A program made the translations under genes and the position numbers. This document shows positions 1 through 9,835 of a stretch of DNA of 64,000 nucleotides, piece after piece (within the stretch, counting starts at the first letter, position 1; each line of letters opens with the position of its first letter). The notes beneath the pieces are model-generated. The model was given only the letters and a program-made list of their open reading frames with translations. It ran no database searches and was not told where the DNA came from. Origin of the DNA: Bacteroidales bacterium UBA3754 (GTDB lineage Bacteria > Bacteroidota > Bacteroidia > Bacteroidales > UBA1715). The stretch covers positions 1 through 64,000 of the forward strand of contig DFGI01000028.1 in the NCBI GenBank assembly GCA_002371705.1. The letters run 5' to 3'.

Positions 1-844
1 TCTGTCCGTTGATGGTAATCATATTATTGTGAATCCAGTATTTCACCGTTTCGTGGCCGAGAGCCGCCGTTGACTGTGCTATTTCGCATTCGTGGTGCGG
101 GAAAATCAAATCCATACCGCCGCCGTGAATGTCGAATGATTCGCCAAGATATTTCGTACCCATTGCGGAACATTCCATGTGCCAGCCAGGGAAACCGTCG
201 CTCCACGGCGAAGGCCAACGCATAATATGTTCTGGTTGGGCTTTTTTCCACAAAGCGAAATCCAACGAACAATGTTTTTCGTCCTGTCCATCAAGTTCGC
301 GGGTTGTAGCTAAAAGCTCGTCAATATTGCGACCCGAAAGTTTTCCATAGTGGAAATCCTTGTTGAACTTACGCACATCAAAATATATTGACCCTTGACT
401 TTCGTAGGCGTAGCCAGCTTCAAGGATTTTCTTCACAAAATTGATTTGTTCGATAATATGTCCTGACGCCTGTGGCTCTATGCTTGGTGGAAGCACGTTG
501 AGAGCTGCCATTGCATTACGAAAGCGGTTTGTATAATATTGTGCCACTTCCATTGGTTCTTTTTGTTCCAAACGAGCCTTTTTTGCAATCTTGTCTTCGC
601 CTTCGTCGGCGTCGTGTTCAAGATGTCCCACGTCGGTAATATTGCGCACATAGCGAACTTTGTAACCAAGATGCGTAAGATAACGGAACAACACATCGAA
701 CGTGATTGCCGGACGAGCGTGTCCCAAATGAGCGTCGCCATAAACCGTTGGACCGCACACATACATTCCCACGTGTGGGGCATGAAGCGGTTTGAACAAC
801 TCCTTTTGTCTTGTTAACGTATTGTATATCAATAAGTCTTGCAT
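1..844 (-). CDS. cysS: Cysteinyl-tRNA synthetase (N-terminal part, cut by window edge)
   Basis: Charges tRNA-Cys with cysteine in the cytoplasm. Only the first 281 codons are present; the KMSKS part lies beyond the left edge. The frame starts at the ATG complementary to 842-844. Visible family marks are [10 protein letters not shown], whose Cys30 is a zinc ligand, the class I ATP-binding HLGH at residues 39-42, then WHMECSAMG and [13 protein letters not shown], which supply the other zinc ligands. A TAATTTTG box (complement of 884-891) about 40 nt upstream is a plausible -7 element, but I see no matching -33 box. The gene is separated from the large gene behind it by that gene's terminator. 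Family assignment is secure from motif order. Confidence 0.97.
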   Translation of the reverse strand, partial: MQDLLIYNTLTRQKELFKPLHAPHVGMYVCGPTVYGDAHLGHARPAITFDVLFRYLTHLGYKVRYVRNITDVGHLEHDADEGEDKIAKKARLEQKEPMEVAQYYTNRFRNAMAALNVLPPSIEPQASGHIIEQINFVKKILEAGYAYESQGSIYFDVRKFNKDFHYGKLSGRNIDELLATTRELDGQDEKHCSLDFALWKKAQPEHIMRWPSPWSDGFPGWHMECSAMGTKYLGESFDIHGGGMDLIFPHHECEIAQSTAALGHETVKYWIHNNMITINGQ

Positions 845-948
845 AATTCAACTATTTAGTCAAGGACAAATCCTAATTCGGTTCAAAATTATATAAATTT
901 GTCTGAATTAGACGATTATAAAAAAATATTTTGACAAGAGATGAAAAC

Positions 949-980
949 AAAAAAGGCGAACCCGAAGATTCGCCTTTTCC
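949..980 (-). terminator. Intrinsic terminator of the giant GH8 gene
   Basis: Perfect 10-bp stem: 951-960 pairs with 969-978 around an 8-nt loop. Read on the minus strand it is followed by a T-rich run. It lies 20 nt beyond the stop codon of the 998-9574 gene. Confidence 0.85.
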
Positions 981-997
981 GTTATAAGAGTTACATC

Positions 998-3900
998 TTA
1001 TTTTTTCACAAAACGGATTGTTTCAACCGTTCCATCAGCATAAACAACATTTGCGAAATAGATACCGCATTTAATTGCCGAAACCGCAATTGTTGTTTCT
1101 GTATCGTTCACGTTTACAACGAATTGTGTAGCACCTGCAAGATTAACAATCGCAATCGAAGCAATTTCTTTTCCAGCAGAAATCTGAATCGTTGTAGTAC
1201 ATGGATTTGGATAAGCCGACAAAGAAATCACATTTACATCGTCAATAGCATCAATTTCATCAGGATGAGCAGCTTTTGCTTTCTTGAATTCCTCGATGGC
1301 ATCCGACAAACGATTCATAATTGCCGTAACATTATCAGGATCATGTTTTGTTTTAGCGACTTCCGTACGAGCTGATGAACGGCAGTTAACCAATTCTACT
1401 TGCTGCAATCTGAACAAGTGAGCATTGAATGTATTTTCAAGCAAATCGTCAGCTTCATCAATCAATGCCTGCAATTCTGAAATATCAACAAGTCCTGGGA
1501 TAACCGAAGCCTTGAATTCATCAATTGCAGTTTTCAACAACGAAACAGCGGCATCAATGCTAACTTGTTTTGCACTCGCATTGTCGCGAATATTTTCAGC
1601 ATCGGAAATTGCGCCAAGGAACGTAGTAACAGCCGATTGCGGATAATTTCCTGGTTCATCGCCAGTATTACCGTCAGCTTTCGCCAATTCAGCATTAGCA
1701 GTTGTGATTGTTTGTTCCAATACAGACTTGTCAACCGTAATTTCCAAAGCTCTGAATGTTGCAATTGCAGCCTGCAGAGTGGCCGTTTCTGCATCCACAT
1801 CGTCTTGTGTAACAGTAGTACTTCCTGATACAACTTGTGCGGCGATTATAGCCGAGTACAATGTTGATTTTGAACCAACAGGATAGTTGCCTTTCTTTGT
1901 GCCTTCAGCAGCAGATGCATACAACGCATTTGCTTCGTCAATAGCGTTCTTCAAAGCTGCTTTGTTCACAACACCAGGAATGTATTTCGAGTTAAGGAAC
2001 ACCTCAATAGCATTGCTCAACGCCGTTGTTGCACTGTTCACGTCTGCTTGTTTTGCCGATTCAGAATTAAATACACTGGTAGCTTCGTCAATTGCTGCCT
2101 TCAAAGTAGCCTTAGAGCCAGCCAAGTATTTTCCTTCCTCGTTGCCTTCCTGAGCAGTTTGATAGTAGTTGTTAGCTGTTTGGATTTTAGCTTCCAACGC
2201 TGATTTATCAACTGGAGCAAGCGAAATAACGCTGTTCTTGAATGTTTCAAGAGCGGCATTCAATTCGATTACAGCAGCATCAACTTGAGTCTGATGTTCA
2301 AGAGTAGCATCATCAACAACCGACTGACCCTTAGCGATAGCGGCAGTCAACGCCGTTGCTGCCGATTGCGGATAGTTACCATCAGCATCGCCGATCACAG
2401 CTGCATCAAGGAATTCCTGAGCTTCTGCTATGGCTGTGTAAAGTGGCGTACGGTTCAAGATTTCTGGCAAATCAAGAGCAACGCCCAAAATCTTCACATC
2501 GTCAATCCAAACTTGTCCAGCCTCGCCATCAGCTTCCTGAACTTTCCACTGACACTTAGTAAGTTTCGACACATCCCAAGCTACTTGTTTTCCCCAAGTA
2601 TATTGAGCGAAATCGCTCCAGCTCAATTCTATCAACGTCCAATCTTTATGAATGTCGGTAATATATACATAGTAGTCGCACGCATCTTCAATACCAACCA
2701 TTTCTATTTCAAAGTACACATTACTTTCGTTTTTCATCCAGAATGAAATACCTGTTGAACCACTCATATCGAATGCTTTACCAGCAGGTTCTTTGAAGTT
2801 CATACCCATACCAACAAACGCATTGTAACCAAGAGCGTCATGTCCGTTCAATACATATTCCATCATAGCAGCCTTGCCTTTGCCATCATAGCCAGGAGTT
2901 GACATTTCAAACGGAGCTGCTTCCGACGACAATGGAGTAACTACCGAAGAACCACCTGGTTCGCTATCGTTGAATGAGAACCAGTACGTTGCCATATAGG
3001 TCATATTTTCTTGTTCCATATCGGCATCGAAAATCAATGTTTCGTTCGCATTGATTGACTTAGCGAATGTTTTAGCGGCAGCCTTCAACGTACTCAATGC
3101 CATATCAACTTGTGCTTGGGTAGCCATTGCGTTGTCGAACACAGCCTGAGCTGTTGCAATTGCTGAGCTGAATGTTGATTTAGAACCAACTTTATATGTA
3201 CCGATTTCAGTACCTTCAACAGCAGAGCTCAAAGCAGCGTTTCCGTTTGCAATTTCAGTTTGCAAATCCGAAGCATCCACAACCTCAACCAAGCAAGTTG
3301 CTTTAATGTACTTGTCTTCATCGCTTTCAGCTGTGATAGTTGTTGTACCAGCAGAAACACCAGTTACAACGCCATCGGCAACTGTAGCGAAATCCTTACT
3401 TGACGACCAGTTCACTTTCTTGTTTGTAGCACTTTCTGGACTTACCGTAGCAGAAAGAGTAACAGATGCTCCTACACGAACCACTGCTGATTCCTGAGCC
3501 AAGTCAACAGCCGTAACCTTAACGTTGGAAACAGTTACCACACATGGATCAGAAGTCAAGTTTGTGCCATCTGTTGTAGTGGCAGTAATATTAGCCGTAC
3601 CAGCAGCTACCGCTGTTACCACACCGTTAGCATCAACTGTGGCAACAGACTCTTTGTCTGATTTCCACGTTGCCGTTTGAGCAGCGTCGACAGGAAGAAT
3701 ATGTAATTCTATAGAACCTGTTTCACCAACAGTCAACGACAATGCGTTGTCAATAATAATATTGGTAGCAAGCACATCGGTAATTGTAACCTCGCACGTT
3801 GCTGTTTTTTTACCATCTTCAGTTGTTACAGTAATCGTGGTAGTACCCAAACCAACAATTGTAAGAACACCATCATCAACCGTTGCAACTGTTTCATCAG

Positions 3901-6900
3901 AAGAAGACCAAGCCACATTCTTGTTTGTAGCATTTGTTGGAAGTACTGTAGCGGTCAACGTCAAAGATCCATTTTTCGTAATCGACGCCTCAGTTTTGTT
4001 CAATGAAACACCTGTTACATTAACAACTGTTACATTAGAGATAACTGTCACAACGCAAGTTGCAGATTTTCCACCGAACGAAGCGGTTACATTCGCAACA
4101 CCAACTTCAATAGCGTCAACCCAACCTTCATCCAAATCGATTGCATCAGGATTGTCGGTTGTCCATACAACATCTTCTTTCGTTGAAGAAGTTCCGTCGG
4201 AATATTTTACCGTAGCTTTGATTTCCTTGCCGCCACCGACTTTCAATTCCAATTCAGTGAGGTTCAATTCAATAGCGCTTACCACAACGGCAGCGTCATC
4301 AACAACTGTGACAGCACACGTTGCTGTTTTCTTACCATCGGTTGTAGTAACAGTAATCGTTGCGGAACCTTCAGCGTGAGCCGTTATTGTACCATTATCG
4401 TCAACCGAAGCAATTTCAGGAGCGCTTGACGACCAAGAAACGGTTTTGTCAGTAGCTTCAGCTGGTTCAACCGTAGCCTTCAACGAAGCTGTTTCGTCAA
4501 CCTTCAATGAAACTGACGTAGGAGTAACTGTAACACCACTCACAGCAACTGTACCAGCCACAACCGTCACATCGCAGGTTGCAAAGAATTCGCCATCTTC
4601 GGTTTCAACCGTAATAGTTGCTGAACCTTCGGCAACTGCGGTAATAGTACCTGTTTGGTCAACCTTTGCAATTGCAGAGGCATCGGAACTCCACGTTATG
4701 TTTTTATTTGAAGCATTTTCAGGAGCAACTACAGCAGCCAACTTCAACGTTTGACCGATAGTCAGTTCAGCGCTTTCTTTATCAAGTGTTACACCAGTTA
4801 CAGCAATTACAGCATTTGTAACAGTTACTTTACAAGTAGCAGTGAATCCGCCATCTTTGGTTGTCACCGTAATGATAGCGTCGCCCGCGCCAACAGCAGT
4901 AACTTTTCCGCCATCAACTGTTGCCACCTTGTCGTTTGATGTTGTCCACGAAACTTCTGTATCAGTAGCATCGTCAGGTTTTACCGTAGCAGTCAATGTA
5001 ATGTCGCCGCCCACGGTCAAATCAGCAGATTCCTTATCCAAAGTCACGCCCTCAACTGCAATCACAGCTGCATTCACCGTTACCGTACACGAAGCCGTAA
5101 AGTCGCCGTCTTCTGTTTTAACAGTAATTACAGCAGAACCAGCTTTCACGGCGCTAACAACACCATTCTCAACCGTAGCGATAGCATCGGCATCTGAAGA
5201 CCAAATTAAGTTTTGGTTTGTTGCATCGGCTGGAGTAACCGTAGCCTTCAACGAAGCGTGCTCACCTTCGGTGATTTCCAATGTAGCCTGGTCAAGAGAA
5301 ACGCCTGTAACGGCAACCGTACTTGCAGTTACCGTTACGGCACATTCAGCCGTAACATTTTTATCAGCGACGCATTTCGCAGTAATCACACAGTTTCCGA
5401 CTCCTTGCGGAGTTACTACACCATCAACAACTGTTGCGACAGCGTCGTTGGAAGAAGTCCATTCAATTGATTTATCATCGGCATCAGCAGGAAGAACAGT
5501 TGCTGTAAGCGTTTGAGCTTCACCACCGTCAACAAAGCCAAGTGAAGTTGCCATTGAAATTGAAGTAGGAAGAATTATCTTCTTTTCAACTGTGATTTGG
5601 CATGTAGCGGTTTTTGAACCATCAACAGTAGTTACTGTAATAACAGCAACACCTGGAGCTTTGGCGGTAACTTTACCCGACCCATTCACAATAGCAATAT
5701 CTTCTTTGTCGGACGACCAAGTTACACCTTGTTCGGTTGCATTGTCAGGAGTTATAGTTGCAACCAAGTCAAGTTGGTCGCCTTCAACCATTGTAGCCGA
5801 AGTTTGATCCAACGTAACACTAGCAACAGGAACTGTAGTTGTAACAACGCAAGTTGCCGTTTTGCCGCCATCTTCGGTTGTTACCGTGATAGTAGCCGTA
5901 CCAGCGGCAACTGCAGTAACTTTACCTGTTTGATCAACCGTAGCGATTTTATCGTTAGATGATGTCCAAGTCACATTTTTATTTGTAGCATCATCTGGAG
6001 CGACAGTAGCTGTTAATTGCAAATCGTCGCCACCAACAAGCATTGCCGCTGTTGTTTTATCAAGAGTTACGCCCGTAACTGCAACCACAGCGGCATTAAC
6101 AGTAACTTCGCATGTAGCAGTTTTCTCGCCATCAGTTGTTTTTACTGTAATTGTGGCAGAACCAGCAGCAACCGCGGTAACTTTACCTGTTTGATCAACC
6201 GTAGCGATAGCTGGAGCGCTTGACTCCCAAGACACTGATTTATCAGAAGCATCGTCTGGAGCAACTGTAGCAACCAATGATGCATTGTCACCTTCGGTCA
6301 AAGTAAGTGTTGTTTTATCCAAAGAGATACCAGTTACAGGGACAGACGCTTTTGTGATTGAAACCGCACATTCAACAGATTTCGCACATGCGTCATTTGC
6401 AGTGACAGTAACAATTGCATCGCCAACATTTCTTGGTGTTAAAAGACCTTCGCTATCTACACGAACAATCGTTTTGTCGCTTGATTCAAAATTGAATGAC
6501 GGTGTTGTTTCATAATTTGTTTCGTAACTTTCAACTACCACATAAACATCTTCTTCACTATCAACATCGATTGTGATAGCAGATTCAGCCAACGTGATTG
6601 AAGTCACACAGATATTTTCTACTTCAACCGGTATTTCAACCTTAATATTCTCGTTTTCCTCCGAAGTGGCGGTAATCGTGCATGTTCCAGCGGCAACCGA
6701 ACTGATTACGCCATCGGCAACAGTGGCAACAGCTGGATTAGAAGTTGTCCATATAACCGACTTGTTGGTTGCATTATCAGGAGTGAATGTCAAATTAACC
6801 GTTGCCGTTTGGCCAACTGGAATCTTTACAGACTCCTCGTCTGCGGAAATAGATTCCAATGCGACAGATTTATTCTTAACCGTTACCGTAACGGTTTTCT

Positions 6901-9574
6901 TAACATTCGTTTTTTCAACGCTTGTAGCAGTAATTTCAACCGTTCCTTCAGAAATACCGGTTACCACACCCGATGACGAAACCGTAGCCTTTGTCACATC
7001 CGAAGATTTCCACGCCAGCGCCGTTTCGTTTGTGTTTTGAGGCGTAAATGTCGGAATAATTGTTGTCGTTTCTCCCACTCCCACTTCATACGCATCCTCT
7101 TCAAAATCAATTGCCGTAGGATAAACTGACGGAGCAGGAACTTTTACCGTATAAGTTGTTGAAATATCTTGGTGCATTTTTGAACGGGCAGTAATTGTAG
7201 CCTCGCCATAGCCAACACCAAGCACACGACCACGATAGTCAACCGTTACAACATCCTCGTCAGATGACGACCAGAATGTTACTGGATAAGACGCATAATC
7301 AGGAGTTGGAAGTGCTTCTAAATATAATGTATCACCTTTTTTACCCTCAGCGATAGGAATTTTTTTCGGGTCAATGTTTTTATAATAATGATCGTCTTCC
7401 AAATCAGCATCTGAAATAGGTTGAATTGTCAAACCCTCCAATTTTTCAGGAGGCATACCCAAAATATGAACTTCGTCAATCCAAATATCACCTCTTGCGC
7501 CAGCATCACCTGTTGTTCCAGTTTCAAACTGCCACTGCAATTTTTGAACGTGTTTCGCACTAAAATCAATTGCTGTACCCCACGTTGGCTGTGACAACTC
7601 ATTCCATTTTACCGTTATTTTTGTCCAATTATTACATGCTGAAACATCATATTTATGGAAACAGTAATCTGTAACTTCCGAAATAATAATTTGGAATGTA
7701 CACGCAGGACCTTTGTACCAGAATGTTACACCTGTACCATGAGTCCAGTCCATTGTGTTTGATTCATCATCATCAACCCATGTACCAATACCTACGTAAG
7801 CAGGGTTTGTCCAACTTGCACACGAGCCGCCATTATATGGAGTGTAATTCGAACCTAATTTATATGTTGCATGAACCGCATATCCCGCTCCATCATATCC
7901 CGGAGAATCCATTTGTAATGGGTTGTTTCGGCTTGACAATGGAGATATAGAACTCGTGGTTCCTGGCTTACATGCTTTTGTTTGGTCAGGAGAATCATCG
8001 AATGAGAACCAAATACCACCCACATTATTGAACTCATTGCCATCTTCGCAATCGTCGAGGATAGTTTCGTTACCAGCAAGCATATTCAAAACCTCAATTT
8101 TTGTAAATGCTTCAAGTTCAGCATCTTCTGCTGATTTGATACCACCTTCACCATTATACGACAACATGATTGTTTGGCCTGGTTGTGGAGGAGTTGACAA
8201 CGTAAGGTCAACTGTCTTGTCGCTGTTAACCGTTACAGCCGATACAATTCCTGATTGAGCCGTACCATTATAATATACAGTGAAGTTTGAGCCAGAAGAA
8301 GTGCCCGATTTCATTGTTTGGGTCATAGTTAACGTGATTGTCACACCATCAGCGTCAGTTTCAGCAGTAGAAACCGAAGGTGGGAACACGAATCCCGAAG
8401 CTCCAGGAGCCCAGAAGTTTCCAGTCAACACAAACAACGAAATACAACGGATTGTTGAGTTGAAGTATGCGTCAACATCTTGCAAACCAGCAACAGAAGA
8501 ATAACATTTATTCAAACTTGATTGTGCCGATGACGAAGTCATTGGAGGCAATGCAAATGTTGAGTAAGAACCATTGATGTATGAACCACCACTTGGGTTT
8601 GAAACATTACGTTGAGAGAATGGACCTTTCATTTGGTTTTCGTAGCCACTCACAAATTTCGTCAACAAGGCATTTATATCTTTTGCCGCACTTGACGCAT
8701 CGTTACCGTGCCACAAATAGTCAACAGCCATACGCCATGGGTTACGACAAGCATCGGCTCCATAACCATTTGCACCAGAACCAGTGTTACCACAGGTGTT
8801 TTCCGAACCAGAATTATCGCACCAGTTACTTACCAAACCAGAAGTGCTATTTCGGTTAGCCTTCAACACCTTATCGGAAGCGGAAATTGCGGTTTCACCC
8901 CAAAACTTGCCATTATCGGTATCAACTTTAGCGAATTCCTTATAATATGCAGGAGCAAAGTAACTCGGGTTACGACAAGTGTTTGTGTTACCCCACGCAT
9001 CACCGTTCAACGTTTGACCGTCGCCATTCATTTCGGTACGTTTGATTGTTTGGATAAACGCTTTTGCTGTCGCAGCATACGTGCCGCCCCATTGTTCCGA
9101 AGCAATCACAAGCGCCATTGCAACGTCGAGTTCGGCATCGGTGGCACCATTTTGACCAGTAACGCCACTACAACCACCAATTTTCCAGTTCATCACGCCG
9201 TTACCGTTCTTGTTTGCCTGATAATACCCCCAAAGGCCATCAAACAAACCTTTATCGTCGGCATATACCGAAAGCAACATACCATAGGCAATACCTTCAG
9301 ACACAGTAGAATTACCATCATCGAATTTTACTCGATAGGTCGAACCACAACTTGCAACATACGCATTTTTCCATGCGTTGTACGCATCAGCCGCCTTTTG
9401 CGAACGTCCATACGTACCTCCAGTCGGCAAGTTCGTTGGCATAATACCATAATTGTATTGCGTGTTGCTGCCAAAAGGCACCGCACCTTTACCAGAGTTT
9501 ATCTGGGCAAATGCGCCGTTACACAATACAACGCTTACAAGAAGCGTAACTAATTTAATCACATATTTTTTCAT
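998..9574 (-). CDS. Giant secreted GH8 glycoside hydrolase with Ig-like stalk, FIVAR modules and T9SS tail (2858 aa)
   Basis: Predicted extracellular beta-glucanase of family GH8 (cellulase, lichenase, xylanase and chitosanase are all known in this family; substrate not resolved). Signal peptide at residues 1-23. GH8 domain at about 25-395, with TVSEGIAYGM carrying the likely proton donor Glu93, a near match to the GH8 signature (ATDAELDVA, 144-152), and the family stretches SYFAPAYYKEFA and DACRNPWRMAVDYLWHG. Then an Ig/SwmB-like domain (about 398-500), a CBM11/galactose-binding-like domain ending DIWIDEVHILG (500-705), sixteen BIG2 Ig-like domains (about 712-2103), a FIVAR-like helical module, a second CBM-like domain ending VWIDDVKILG (about 2176-2365), five more FIVAR-like modules (the last degenerate), and a T9SS type A sorting domain (about 2780-2858, starting AYPNPCTTTIQIS). 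One uninterrupted frame, alone in its transcription unit. A weak TACCTTTA box is complementary to 9608-9615. Confidence 0.93.
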   Translation of the reverse strand: MKKYVIKLVTLLVSVVLCNGAFAQINSGKGAVPFGSNTQYNYGIMPTNLPTGGTYGRSQKAADAYNAWKNAYVASCGSTYRVKFDDGNSTVSEGIAYGMLLSVYADDKGLFDGLWGYYQANKNGNGVMNWKIGGCSGVTGQNGATDAELDVAMALVIASEQWGGTYAATAKAFIQTIKRTEMNGDGQTLNGDAWGNTNTCRNPSYFAPAYYKEFAKVDTDNGKFWGETAISASDKVLKANRNSTSGLVSNWCDNSGSENTCGNTGSGANGYGADACRNPWRMAVDYLWHGNDASSAAKDINALLTKFVSGYENQMKGPFSQRNVSNPSGGSYINGSYSTFALPPMTSSSAQSSLNKCYSSVAGLQDVDAYFNSTIRCISLFVLTGNFWAPGASGFVFPPSVSTAETDADGVTITLTMTQTMKSGTSSGSNFTVYYNGTAQSGIVSAVTVNSDKTVDLTLSTPPQPGQTIMLSYNGEGGIKSAEDAELEAFTKIEVLNMLAGNETILDDCEDGNEFNNVGGIWFSFDDSPDQTKACKPGTTSSISPLSSRNNPLQMDSPGYDGAGYAVHATYKLGSNYTPYNGGSCASWTNPAYVGIGTWVDDDESNTMDWTHGTGVTFWYKGPACTFQIIISEVTDYCFHKYDVSACNNWTKITVKWNELSQPTWGTAIDFSAKHVQKLQWQFETGTTGDAGARGDIWIDEVHILGMPPEKLEGLTIQPISDADLEDDHYYKNIDPKKIPIAEGKKGDTLYLEALPTPDYASYPVTFWSSSDEDVVTVDYRGRVLGVGYGEATITARSKMHQDISTTYTVKVPAPSVYPTAIDFEEDAYEVGVGETTTIIPTFTPQNTNETALAWKSSDVTKATVSSSGVVTGISEGTVEITATSVEKTNVKKTVTVTVKNKSVALESISADEESVKIPVGQTATVNLTFTPDNATNKSVIWTTSNPAVATVADGVISSVAAGTCTITATSEENENIKVEIPVEVENICVTSITLAESAITIDVDSEEDVYVVVESYETNYETTPSFNFESSDKTIVRVDSEGLLTPRNVGDAIVTVTANDACAKSVECAVSITKASVPVTGISLDKTTLTLTEGDNASLVATVAPDDASDKSVSWESSAPAIATVDQTGKVTAVAAGSATITVKTTDGEKTATCEVTVNAAVVAVTGVTLDKTTAAMLVGGDDLQLTATVAPDDATNKNVTWTSSNDKIATVDQTGKVTAVAAGTATITVTTEDGGKTATCVVTTTVPVASVTLDQTSATMVEGDQLDLVATITPDNATEQGVTWSSDKEDIAIVNGSGKVTAKAPGVAVITVTTVDGSKTATCQITVEKKIILPTSISMATSLGFVDGGEAQTLTATVLPADADDKSIEWTSSNDAVATVVDGVVTPQGVGNCVITAKCVADKNVTAECAVTVTASTVAVTGVSLDQATLEITEGEHASLKATVTPADATNQNLIWSSDADAIATVENGVVSAVKAGSAVITVKTEDGDFTASCTVTVNAAVIAVEGVTLDKESADLTVGGDITLTATVKPDDATDTEVSWTTSNDKVATVDGGKVTAVGAGDAIITVTTKDGGFTATCKVTVTNAVIAVTGVTLDKESAELTIGQTLKLAAVVAPENASNKNITWSSDASAIAKVDQTGTITAVAEGSATITVETEDGEFFATCDVTVVAGTVAVSGVTVTPTSVSLKVDETASLKATVEPAEATDKTVSWSSSAPEIASVDDNGTITAHAEGSATITVTTTDGKKTATCAVTVVDDAAVVVSAIELNLTELELKVGGGKEIKATVKYSDGTSSTKEDVVWTTDNPDAIDLDEGWVDAIEVGVANVTASFGGKSATCVVTVISNVTVVNVTGVSLNKTEASITKNGSLTLTATVLPTNATNKNVAWSSSDETVATVDDGVLTIVGLGTTTITVTTEDGKKTATCEVTITDVLATNIIIDNALSLTVGETGSIELHILPVDAAQTATWKSDKESVATVDANGVVTAVAAGTANITATTTDGTNLTSDPCVVTVSNVKVTAVDLAQESAVVRVGASVTLSATVSPESATNKKVNWSSSKDFATVADGVVTGVSAGTTTITAESDEDKYIKATCLVEVVDASDLQTEIANGNAALSSAVEGTEIGTYKVGSKSTFSSAIATAQAVFDNAMATQAQVDMALSTLKAAAKTFAKSINANETLIFDADMEQENMTYMATYWFSFNDSEPGGSSVVTPLSSEAAPFEMSTPGYDGKGKAAMMEYVLNGHDALGYNAFVGMGMNFKEPAGKAFDMSGSTGISFWMKNESNVYFEIEMVGIEDACDYYVYITDIHKDWTLIELSWSDFAQYTWGKQVAWDVSKLTKCQWKVQEADGEAGQVWIDDVKILGVALDLPEILNRTPLYTAIAEAQEFLDAAVIGDADGNYPQSAATALTAAIAKGQSVVDDATLEHQTQVDAAVIELNAALETFKNSVISLAPVDKSALEAKIQTANNYYQTAQEGNEEGKYLAGSKATLKAAIDEATSVFNSESAKQADVNSATTALSNAIEVFLNSKYIPGVVNKAALKNAIDEANALYASAAEGTKKGNYPVGSKSTLYSAIIAAQVVSGSTTVTQDDVDAETATLQAAIATFRALEITVDKSVLEQTITTANAELAKADGNTGDEPGNYPQSAVTTFLGAISDAENIRDNASAKQVSIDAAVSLLKTAIDEFKASVIPGLVDISELQALIDEADDLLENTFNAHLFRLQQVELVNCRSSARTEVAKTKHDPDNVTAIMNRLSDAIEEFKKAKAAHPDEIDAIDDVNVISLSAYPNPCTTTIQISAGKEIASIAIVNLAGATQFVVNVNDTETTIAVSAIKCGIYFANVVYADGTVETIRFVKK
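3270..7443 (-). repeat. Sixteen tandem BIG2 (bacterial Ig-like group 2) coding repeats
   Basis: Each unit is about 83-90 codons (roughly 250-265 bp) with the pattern V-x-G-V-x-L-D, P-x-x-A-T-(N/D)-K, (S/T)-W-(S/T)-S, A-T-V-D, G-x-V-T-A-V-A-A-G and T-A-T-C-x-V-T-V. Units 5 and 6 are almost identical around VDQTGKVTAVAAG, which suggests a recent duplication or gene conversion. The DNA periodicity comes from the protein repeats and is not a CRISPR array. Confidence 0.88.
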
Positions 9575-9775
9575 AACTCTTTTATTTTGTTACATATTAA
9601 AAGCCCGTAAAGGTATAAATTATTTCAATATGTATGACAATTTAAAAAGAAAAATCCCTAACTATATTTATGATTTATGGGTTAATTCACAATTCATAAT
9701 GCATAATGCACAATGTTTATGGGTTATGAATTAGGAGTTATGGATTCGACAAGCTCAGCCAACAATGACAAACAA

Positions 9776-9806
9776 CAAAAAAAGGAGCGACTGTCACAGC
9801 CACTCC
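9776..9806 (-). terminator. Terminator of leuB
   Basis: Stem 9797-9806 with 9784-9793, 10 bp including two G-U pairs in the minus-strand RNA, and a 3-nt loop (9794-9796). It is followed on the minus strand by eight T. It begins 30 nt after the leuB stop. Confidence 0.85.
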
Positions 9807-9835
9807 TTCCAATCAAAATTATGGTATGAAAAAAA

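Noticed and set aside
3270..7443. Regular 250-265 bp periodicity that could suggest a repeat array
   Set aside because: The period equals one BIG2 domain and the frame stays open throughout, so it is protein repetition and not CRISPR or a satellite.
8708..9553. 281-codon plus-strand ORF opposite the GH8 domain, and several 150-225-codon plus-strand ORFs at 3747-7040
   Set aside because: They mirror the repetitive, strongly coding minus-strand gene. Their translations are low-complexity antisense of the Ig-like repeats, with no start signals of their own.
9660..9760. AT-rich stretch with CATAATGCATAATGCACAATG repetition before leuB's terminator, considered as an attachment site or small RNA
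   Set aside because: Looks like ordinary short-motif intergenic filler; no integrase, no tRNA end, no hairpin plus T-run apart from the leuB terminator.
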